Shown here in pieces: positions 56,483 through 64,000 of a DNA stretch of 64,000 bases (position 1 is its first letter; every line of letters starts with the position of its first letter). This DNA comes from Brachypodium distachyon (Eukaryota; Streptophyta; Magnoliopsida; Poales; Poaceae): assembly GCF_000005505.3 (NCBI RefSeq), contig NC_016131.3, forward strand, positions 36,233,001-36,297,000. The letters run 5' to 3'. The notes below the pieces were generated by a model that saw only the letters and a program-made list of their open reading frames with translations, searched no databases and was not told the origin of the DNA. The position numbers and the translations under genes were made by a program.

Positions 56483-56968
56483 CTGACGAGCCCACCATAG
56501 ATAGTAGTAGAGTAGATTCTACCACGTGCGGGACCAGCGCTCCCGGTGGGAGTAGCCCCCGAGTCTGGTGACGACTGTTTGCAGTGGTGACCGGACTCAA
56601 GTTATGTACTCAAAGTGTAAAAACTCGTTTTTAGAAAGAAGTTGTTGTGTTCTGTAGAAAGAACTTTGTGTAACTTGAACTGCATTTGAATGTAAATTTG
56701 AATCTAGAGACTCCCGGTGGGAGTGATTCTGGAATCTTATCCTTCCATGAACTGACAGGTATGGAGGCGCAAGTAAGATCTGCCGGGTGCGCGACCAGAG
56801 CTCCCGGTGGGAGTAGCCCCCGGGTCTGGGGTCGATTTACAAGTAGTTGAACGTGGACCCAAGTGCGTTGTTCCTTGAGTATACCTCCATTTACTTGCTC
56901 AAAAAAGGGGTGACCTCAAGGTGAGATTTATCAGATAGGCGTTGTTTTGTAAACGAAGTGTCAACTTA

Positions 56969-57366
56969 ATTGAACGCCGCTCCTGAGTGTCGGGTGCGCC
57001 CAAGATAAGCCTTAGAGTCGATTGGACGCAGCCCCCGAGAGTCGGGTGCTTCCAAGACAAGCATTAGAGTAGATTGGACGCAGCCCCCGAGTGTCGGGTG
57101 CGTCCAAGACAAGCATTAGAGTCGCTTGGACGCAGCCCCCGAATATGGGGTGCGTCCAAGACAAGCATTAGATTCGATTGGATGCAGCCCCCGAGTGTCG
57201 GGTGACAAGTATTAGATTCGATTGGACACAGCCCTCGAGAGTCGGATGCGTCCAAGATAAGCATTAGAGTCGATTGGACGCAGCCCTCGAGTGTTGGGTG
57301 CGTCCAAGACAAGCATTAAAGTCAATTGGACGCAGCCCCCGAGTGTCGTGTGCGTCCAAGACAAGC
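56969..57366 (-). repeat. eight tandem hairpin units of about 52 bp in element D
   Basis: Each unit contains TTGGACGCAGCCCCCGAGTG then TCGGGTGCGTCCAA, i.e. complementary arms TTGGACGCA/TGCGTCCAA and CCCGA/TCGGG around a 3-base loop, followed by GACAAGCATTAGAGTCGA. One unit (about 57178-57214) lost 9 bases. The array lies between the antisense gene and the integrase end. Confidence 0.85.
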
Positions 57367-57635
57367 AGTTTTTTGGGTCAAGCCTGCTGAGTAGACGGGA
57401 GCTGATTGTCGTCCTTTGCGCCGTGTGGTTCGCAATAAGATGTTATAGCAGGCATGGGCGAAGCCCCCGAGCAGGTGGCGAGCCCAAAAAGACCTTTGAG
57501 TAGAAAAGGTTGAAAGCTTTATTAAGTAACGAAGTACATGATTGGAATCGAAACAATTGTAGTGGTAGAGAAATAAGGATGCTAAAAAAGTTTTAAGAAA
57601 AAGCAGAAAAACGCCGGAAAAACTTAGGCGTAAAA

Positions 57636-58553
57636 TCATCGCAGTTGTGCGATGTTCCAAGGCCTTCTACAGGTGACGTCACTCTTCATGTCTTTGATAT
57701 AGTAAGCGCCTCCCGGAATCACCTTCGTGACCATGTAGGGTCCCTCCCAAGGTGATTGGAGCTTGTGATGACCCTTTTGCTTGAGTCGAAGTACAAGGTC
57801 TCCTTCGACAAAGGAGCGGCTGCGCAACCGACGGCTGTGGTAGTTACGCAGGCTCTGCTGATAGACGGCTGCTCGTGCGAGCGCAACTTCGTGAGCTTCG
57901 TCGACTGCGTTGAGGGCGTTTTCCATTGACATGTCAACTTCCGGTCTAGAGTACGCCGTGACTCGGGGTGCGCTGAACCGGACGTCAGATGCTAGTACTG
58001 CTTCAGCGCCGTACACCATGAAGAACGGCGTGAATTTGGTGCAGCCATAGGGAGTTGTCCGCAAGCTCCAGAGTACGAAGGGCAGTTCTTCGACCCATGC
58101 TCCAGCTGTGCGATGTAGGGGAGTCATGAGCTGTTTTTTTATGCCGACTGTGAGCAGGTCGATCGCTTTTTCGACCTGCCCGTTAGTCCGTGGATGCACC
58201 ACTGCTGTGTAATTGAGGTGGATCCCCATCTTTTTGCAGAAATCTTGGAACTCGTTAAAAAGGAAGTTCGACCCGTTGTCGGTGATGATGCTGTGAGGAA
58301 CCCCGAAGCGGAATACGATGGAACGTATGAATGCCACGGCAGTAGTTCCTGTGGCGTTTGTGATGGGCATGGTCTCGATCCATTTGGTGAACTTGTCAAT
58401 GGTGACAAGCAGGAAAGTGTGACCCCCTTCTTTCGATCGTTGAAGCGGTCCGACCATGTCGAGGCCCCACTGAGCGAAAGGCCAAGCCAATGGTATTGTT
58501 TTGAGTTCTGAGGCCGGGGCATGTGGCTTAGTTGCGAACATCTGATAGGCCAC
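57636..58553 (-). pseudogene. integrase of element D
   Basis: An open frame of 305 codons. It starts in the C-terminal end of the zinc-binding domain (CVAYQMFATKPHAP in the joined frame). The catalytic core has Asp in WGLDMVGPL, Asp in IITDNGSNF and Glu in HPRTNGQVEKAID, followed by the C-terminal DNA-binding part (LVLRLKQKGHHKLQSPWEGPYMVTKVIPGGAYYI). It ends at a stop near 57636. The domain itself is intact, but its N-terminal third and the RT/RNase H before it are deleted, so it would not be made as part of a working Pol. In active elements it inserts the cDNA into the genome. Confidence 0.82.
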
Positions 58554-58555
58554 GC

Positions 58556-59169
58556 ATCGGGTATACGCCGATCTGGGCTTCGAGCACTAGAGCTGCGTGT
58601 CCAGGCCGTGGGAGTTTGGGAGCGTGATCCTCTCGAGAGAAACTGATTTCAGTTTCAGACCAATCAAGGTATTGTGGTACGGCTGGTGGCGTGGCCACGA
58701 CCATATGCACATGTCGGGTTATTAACTTCTGAACCCGGTTTGTTGGTCTACCCTTCTGAATCATGCACACGTGACCTGCTGGAGCTGGATACGACTCGCC
58801 AATAGCAGGCGTCGGTTCCAAAGATTGGTTCAACACTTCGGATAGGTTGGTTTGGAGCAGGCGAGTCGATGAGGCTCCGCCGATGGCCAAAGTCGCTGGA
58901 AGCTAAGCCGGTGGCAACATGGTGGCTCCATTGCTAGGGTACTGGGGATAACCCATGTGTTCGGCTGTCTGCTGTGCTCTAGCAAACTCAAGGTGTAACT
59001 CCTTAAATCGCCTGCACTCCCTCAAAGGATGGCTAGGCTTAATGTTGCCTTGTTCGTCTTTGTAGACATGGGACGGGCAAGGAGCCGCCAATTGCTGAGA
59101 GAGTGTAAGCTGGCATTCCATGCGTCGCCACTGAGGTTTTAGACCCGCGAATTTCACCACTACGGCCAC
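58556..59169 (-). pseudogene. Gag C-terminus and protease start of element D
   Basis: 59169-58903 holds the Gag tail with a Cys/His-poor linker (SHVYKDEQGNIKPSHPLRECRRFKELHLEFARAQ). 58890-58556 leads towards the protease (PQYLDWSETEISFSREDHAPKLPRPGHAALVLEAQIGVY). The stop at about 58905 and the loss of the catalytic DNG segment make it non-functional. At about 58556 the sequence jumps to integrase. Confidence 0.65.
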
Positions 59170-59965
59170 CTTCTACTTGAGAAGTGGCTGCGACAAAATC
59201 GGGTGAGGTTGGTTTCTCAAACGCGCGACACTTGCACTTCCTCCGTCGCTCAAAGGTGCGGTCTGCGCCACTGACTGGGGATTGACCACGTTTGTTGCGG
59301 ACCGAATCCTCGCCATCAGCCCATTGGTTGGCGATTTCCATTAGATAGCTGATGGAAGCAGGTCGAATGTGGCCCAATTCTTCCTTGAGTTTGACTCGAC
59401 GAAGATCTCGTTTGAATGCGTCGATGGCGCTTTCATCTGAGATTTCTTCGGAGGCATGCTTCGTGTTGGTCCATTGCTGGATATACGAGCGGATAGACTC
59501 TCGTTTGCGTTGAATGCACTCTCGAAGTTGTTTGAGAGATACCGGTCGCTTATACATGGCTTTGAAATTGCACATAAAAGCTTGTACCACCTCGTCCCAT
59601 GAAGTGACCTCGCCATCGCGTAGGCCATTTAACCAGGTAAGAGCCGGACCCCTGAGCTGGAGTTGAAGGCACTGCATAGCGGCAGTTCGAGTTCCGCCCT
59701 GGCATCGAATCTCGGTGAGGTAGTCCTCCAGCCAAGTCTTGGGCTCCTGCGTGCCATCGTATTTCGCCAGATCAGCTGGCGGTTTGAAGTTCCTTGGCAT
59801 CCTGGTTCGGCGAATCTGACGACTGAAACATGGTGCTCCATGCATTTTGTGATCTGAGACGGGCAGGGCTAATGACTCAATGAGGAGATTGACTCCTTCT
59901 GCGAGGGTTTGGCTCACGATCGTTTTGCCCCGAGACGGGCAGTTGACATTCACGCTGAGGCTCAT
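59039..59965 (-). pseudogene. gag of element D
   Basis: A 308-codon open frame, starting MSLSVNVNCPSRGKTIV. The Retrotrans_gag core reads AKYDGTQEPKTWLEDYLTEIRCQGG, GPALTWLNGLRDGEVTSWDEVVQAF, FKAMYKRPVSLKQLRECIQRKRESIRSYI. Unlike C and E it keeps the Trp (TW) in the core. A basic spacer (RRKCKCRAFEK) follows, then the frame drifts off at the C-terminus. It is the best preserved Gag in the window. In function it would form the capsid of virus-like particles. Confidence 0.82.
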
Positions 59966-60487
59966 TGCCCGTATGAGGTGGAGCGGCCGGGCTTTGATTA
60001 ATACATGAAGCCCCTGCTTTAGCCAGTCCTTTTAGGATTTGCTTGTGGACGCGCTAGTGCGGGTCATTGTCGGGCAGTTGGATCGACTGCAGATAAGTAC
60101 TCGCCGCATGGAGTGCTTCTTCAGTAATCCCAAGCGTGTATCGTCGTGATCCCCTGCCGACATGAAGCTTGAGGAGATATCACGAACCGCGTGGGTTCTG
60201 TCACCCTCGGGCAGTTTATAGAAACGAGACCCGTGATGAGCGTTTCGGAGAGGGAAGGTGCTTTTGTCCGAAGTGTCGGATGATTCTGGCCGGGCCTTCT
60301 CAGACGCTTGTAGTTCCTCTTCTATCTTCTAAAGTTTGTCGGCTTCGTGCTTCTGCTACTTGACAAACTCTTCTTTTTCTTTAATCAAGTTGTAATTCCG
60401 CAGGAGTGGGGTCTTTCATGAGGAATCCCGTGTCAAGGGCCGCTTGGACCTGCGCCTTCTCTGCTGCTAAATGTCCACCTTGCGGGT

Positions 60488-61036
60488 TTACGATGGCATC
60501 CGTGGCCGGAGGAGTCGGGCGACGGGATTTGTCATGAAGACTTGGGCGCATTGAGGTGCAAGATCGCTGTTGCCGTGGCAACTTTCTTGTTCCGAGCAGT
60601 CGCCAGCGTCGCTTGGGACGGGGCTTTCTGCACAACAAGTTGCGTCTGCTTCGAAATCAGAGGGAGTCCCGAGGGAGAGTTGCTCTGCTTCGTCGAGGGA
60701 TCCCGCCGAGTCTGTTGGCGAGACTTTTCCTGCAGGTGAAGGAAGAGGCGACTCGTGCGGAGTGGGAGCAGTCGGACCCAACAGTCGAAGGATGCCGGAT
60801 CGATTTGCTCTGAGATGGAATTCCCTGAACACGAGGTCCACGCCAGCGTCAAGCACGTCGAAAAGCGCGCGGCTGGCTAGGGCGTGAGCAGTAAAGTGGA
60901 AGGACCCGAAGGTCATCGACTCTGCCTGAGTCGACGATGGGTTATCTGAGTCTGAAACCGCCGAGATCGTGACTCCAACACACATCTTTCCCACAGACGG
61001 TGCCAATGACGAAGGGGTGACTTCGACAATGTCCAT
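60488..61036 (-). pseudogene. leader ORF of element D before gag
   Basis: The frame begins MDIVEVTPSSLAPSVGKMCVG in the LTR end and reads through the primer site, as the Gag frame of element B does. It is acidic and serine-rich with no domain that I recognise. It ends at a stop near 60488; 60000-60487 after it has no clear frame. It is probably the broken N-terminal extension of Gag. Confidence 0.5.
60990..61005 (-). other. primer-binding site of element D
   Basis: TGGCACCGTCTGTGGG on the reverse strand, one base inside the end of the 5' LTR (61007). Confidence 0.65.
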
Positions 61037-61491
61037 ATTGGTGGACTTGTATCTAGGAAAGATTTCGAGTGTATGTGTTGGTGAACTCGTCGGCTAACAA
61101 GGACACAGGGAACATGATTTACCCAGGTGGTCCTCGATGAGGTAATACCCCTACATCCTGCTTGTCTGATTTGTATTGATGAGTCGATTACAATGGGGGT
61201 GCCGCGGAGGCTAGATGCACAGATTCGATCTGGTGAGTGCGTCTATGCGACTTCTAACCAAGTTGGGGTCTCTTTGGCTCCCCCTCCTGGTCCGTTATAT
61301 ATGCAAGAACCCAGGTCTAAGGTAGAGTCCAAGTCGGTTACAATGAAGAAATATACTCTAATTGATATTCCTTATCTTGAGTCGCAAGATTTGGCATGTA
61401 GACTTCTGAAGTCGTAGTAGGCTTCCTTGTGGGCCCCAAGCTGAGCTGTAACGGGTATACTCGAATCGAGTACGTGGTTAGTCATAACCAC
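61007..61491 (-). repeat. 5' LTR of element D, outer end cut
   Basis: 485 bp, closely similar to 50850-51413 without the 73-bp duplication. The last four bases (GTCA on the + strand) are replaced by the copia LTR that begins TGAAAGATCG at 61492. Confidence 0.8.
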
Positions 61492-62694
61492 TGAAAGATC
61501 GAGTACGTCACAGAGGGGGGGTGAATGTGACAGTTTTAAGTTTTCTTCAAAAATGAAGACTGAAGACTGAAAACAGTCACAATATTTCAACAACAGAGAT
61601 TATACTTAGCAAGTTTTAGAGTTGCAGCGGAATGAAGAAAGATGAACCAGTTAAGCAGTAACAGAGTAAGAACAGATGTGCTTCAACAGAAAGTATGAGA
61701 TTGAGGAACGATATCACCAAAACACGAAGACACGGGAATTTTTTTTCTGAAGTTCAGATTGTTGGCACAATCCTACGTCTCCATTGAGGGGGCTGAGTCA
61801 CACAAGACTCGCGGACACACAAGTCCACCCAATCCTCCTGAGCTAAGACCAAAGTCTCGCCCAGTTACTCGTGGTAGATCTTGAGGTGATGTCCGGACTT
61901 TCACAGACTAGTTGATGGCGAATCACAAGCTTCGATTTCTCTTCAACACTGACTCCTAGCCGTCTAGGTGATGCCAATCACCAAGAGTAACAAGCTTCAA
62001 GTGTTCGGCTAGAGAGGGGATCCCATTCTTCACGCTCAGTTCAGCTCTAAGGGTTTTCTCTGGTGTACTTCAAAACATCTCCTTGGGGATCACCACCGAA
62101 CCCGTTCGGGGTGGGTCGTCTTATATAGCCTTGGCCACGACCGCTCTAGCCATTGTGATCCGTTGGATAAAGTGATCCCTGAGACTCCTGCTCACACTTT
62201 ATCTCTTTGTCTCATAACGGTTAGATTACGTGGTCAAAACGTAAAGCGACAAAGTTTTTCAAACACATTTGAAATCAGAGTGAAGACTTCATGCGAAGTT
62301 TCTGTGAAGCCTGAAATGCTTCATTCTTCACTCCGATGAAAAACACTCACACAGAAAAAGGTTTTCGCCTAAGCTGAACATGAAGAATGGGTTTCACCTA
62401 AACCAACTCCACACTTCAACCCCCCCTTAAAAGTACGGCGTTCCTATACTCAAGTGAAGAAAAAGCTACGGAAAGACCTATGAAGGAAGCTACGCTTCAC
62501 ATTCTTCTCCGTTCTTCACTGAGTTCTTCATACTTCAAACCAGTACCTGTACTTCAATTTTTAGGGTCGTCGATGCTGGTTAAACCAACTCTTCTGAGGA
62601 ACTAAAACCTGAAACACTCCGTGTAACTCATTAGTTCCTTAACAATGTTGTCATCATTCATGAAAACCCATACAGGGGCAAGGTTTCCTTTTCA
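61492..62694 (-). repeat. 3' LTR of a SIRE/Maximus-like copia element
   Basis: 1203 bp, TGAAAGATCG...CCTTTTCA on the + strand. A TATATAA on the reverse strand lies near 62130. It is related to the solo LTR at 46784-48041. The element inserted in the LTR of D; the expected target duplicate of ACCAC (61487-61491) would lie beyond the window. Confidence 0.75.
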
Positions 62695-62697
62695 ATC

Positions 62698-62713
62698 TCC
62701 CCCTTTTTGGTGT
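62698..62713 (-). other. polypurine tract of the copia element
   Basis: CCAAAAAGGGGGAGAT on the reverse strand, directly before the 3' LTR. Its place fixes the orientation of the element. The 530 bp that follow (62714-63248) hold no clear frame. Confidence 0.65.
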
Positions 62714-63248
62714 TTGATGACAACACTGGTTAAAGCTTCAAAGATGGGAAAAATAGGTGTGAAGGTTTTAGATTCTGAGTTATATGAAGACTCCCCTTGA
62801 AGATATGCACTATTTAAGATTGCTTTTGAATGCAAGTGCAAAGAGCTTTAGGAGTGTGAGGAAATCTTCATATTCTTCAGAAACAAGGGTGTGCATCGTG
62901 TACAAGGTTTGAGCAACAATAATTAGAATTCATACATGCTCATAAATTGAAGTAAACAGATGCAACACAACAAAGTATGGAAGTAAACATGCATGCATGA
63001 GGAACGAAAATGCATGAAGATTAAATTTATTACAGGCATTGCAGAATCCTCATGCAAGAGGCAATATTAAGTGTACTTCAACACAACCAAATGTTTCAAA
63101 CCATGGATGGATAGGACTTAAAGTTTTCAAACGACGAAGAACGAAGAACTAGATAAAAAGCAAACTCACCCTGAGTCAAATAAAACACGAAACCCTCCCC
63201 TTGACTCCTTCTCCCCCTTTGGCATCAAGACGCCAAAACGGTTGAAGA

Positions 63249-64000
63249 CTATTGGATTGGAGTAGCTTCGCTGTCTTCAGGCTTCAGAACGTCTGGGAAG
63301 TGCTTGGCGAGAAAATCTTGAAGCATGCCACTGGTCTTGTCTTCACGGGAAATCAGCTTCTTGATCAACACCTCTTGATTCTTCAAAAGAGCTGCCTGCT
63401 TCTCGAGCAATTCTTGTTGACCGTCGATCTTCCGGGAGAGCTTCACTACCAGGTTCTTCAAAGAACCATCCGTGCCGGAGCTGGTCTCATACTGAGAATC
63501 AGATGGACGAAGTGATTGCTTCAGCTGCGGTTGCGACGGAACTGGCTGTGAGGACTCCTTAGTCGGGCGGTCAGGCACTGAAGTAGGAGGAAGCACAGAC
63601 GGCTCTGGATCTTGAGGCTTCAACGAGAAGTACTTGTGCTGATGTTCCAACTCAAAGCATTTCTCAGACAACTGCAAAATGATCTTCTTGATCTAAGGTG
63701 CGTAAGGCAGTGCACGCACACGGTCGATAGAGGCATGAGTTATTGTCTGAAGAATGTAATGTCCAAAATCCTTCTTCTCGCCCTTGAAGACTGCAAGCAG
63801 AAGATTGCGGTGAAGACCGGCAATTTCACTTGAGCTATCTTACTTGGGAGAGAGAGTGAAACGAAGAATGTCATTGACGATTTTTGCTTCAGGCTTCAAC
63901 CCAGAAAGTTCTCCGAAGGCGCCTGAGAACCCTTCTTCATATAGAATGGCGATGTCTTCATCTGAGGCAACCTTTTCTTCATGTATCTTGGGCTGGCCAT
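63249..64000 (-). pseudogene. 3' extra ORF of the SIRE/Maximus-like copia element, two stops
   Basis: One reading frame on the reverse strand runs from the window edge to a stop near 63249. It is interrupted by TAA at 63840-63842 and TAG at 63693-63695. The first part (QPKIHEEKVASDEDIAILY...) is acidic. The end has a Pro/Ser-rich linker and a coiled coil (LVVKLSRKIDGQQELLEKQAALL), then SREDKTSGMLQDFLAKHF. It sits between pol and the 3' LTR, where SIRE-type elements carry an extra ORF often called envelope-like. I see no membrane segment or signal in the visible part, so an envelope role is not supported. The start lies beyond the window. Confidence 0.55.

Larger units (their letters stand above)
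50850..61491 (-). mobile_element. Ty3/gypsy (Tat-like) element D
   Basis: LTRs at both ends (50850-51413 and 61007-61491) with TGACG/CGTCA termini. Reading on the reverse strand: 5' LTR (right), primer site, leader ORF, gag, protease start, integrase, tandem repeats, the antisense gene (here on the + strand), 80-bp repeats, polypurine tract (GGGGGCTAC next to 51413), 3' LTR (left). RT and RNase H are missing, deleted between the protease and integrase near 58556. The outer end of the right LTR is cut by the copia LTR at 61492. Element D is inserted in the repeat at 50638-50849. Confidence 0.82.

Noticed and set aside
56969..57366. CRISPR-like array
   Set aside because: The units are head-to-tail repeats without unique spacers, inside a plant retrotransposon.

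Overview
The window is plant nuclear DNA, almost certainly from a grass (Poaceae) and probably a pooid. The evidence is two intron-containing genes with clear plant orthologues, several Stowaway MITEs with the grass-type CTCCCTCC terminus, and nested grass-type LTR retrotransposons, CACTA and LINE elements. I see no tRNA, rRNA, CRISPR array or bacterial feature.

Layout. 1-31 kb is nested transposons: a reverse-strand Ty3/gypsy gag fragment (1-2211), a Ty1/copia fragment (2212-4060), unassigned repeat-like DNA, a small CACTA-like element (5406-6197), gypsy element A with a perfect 5-bp target duplication (6403-17850, itself interrupted by a nested insertion at 14348-17302), a copia gag scrap, gypsy element B (18140-23461) joined to pieces of gypsy element C (23462-27378), and a truncated CACTA element carrying a Ulp1-type protease (27379-31131). 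32-44 kb is a genic island with two forward-strand host genes: a CDKF-type CDK-activating kinase (32010-37733, one 4.4-kb intron loaded with MITEs) and the thylakoid Tat component HCF106 (41399-43533, six exons). 44.7-64 kb is again transposons: a LINE (44755-50637) carrying a solo LTR (46784-48041), gypsy element D on the reverse strand (50850-61491) inserted in a copy of the repeat seen at 14.3 kb, and the 3' end of a SIRE/Maximus-like copia element (61492-64000) inserted in the LTR of D.

How the parts relate. The host genes look intact and unrelated in function: a nuclear kinase that activates other CDKs, and a chloroplast protein-transport subunit. The gypsy elements A, C and D share a polypurine tract (GGGGGCTAC), TGGC-type primer sites and an antisense gene between pol and the 3' LTR. 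That gene is read from its own TATA box on the strand opposite to gag-pol. This is the known but poorly understood extra-ORF architecture of Tat-lineage Ty3/gypsy elements, and it is the most interesting system here. No element in the window is fully coding: A lacks the gag core and integrase, D lacks RT and RNase H, B is riddled with TAG stops, and C and E share one Gag stop codon.

Coordinates of exons were worked out by hand from splice sites and reading phase. Family names of transposons are from motif recognition, not a database search.
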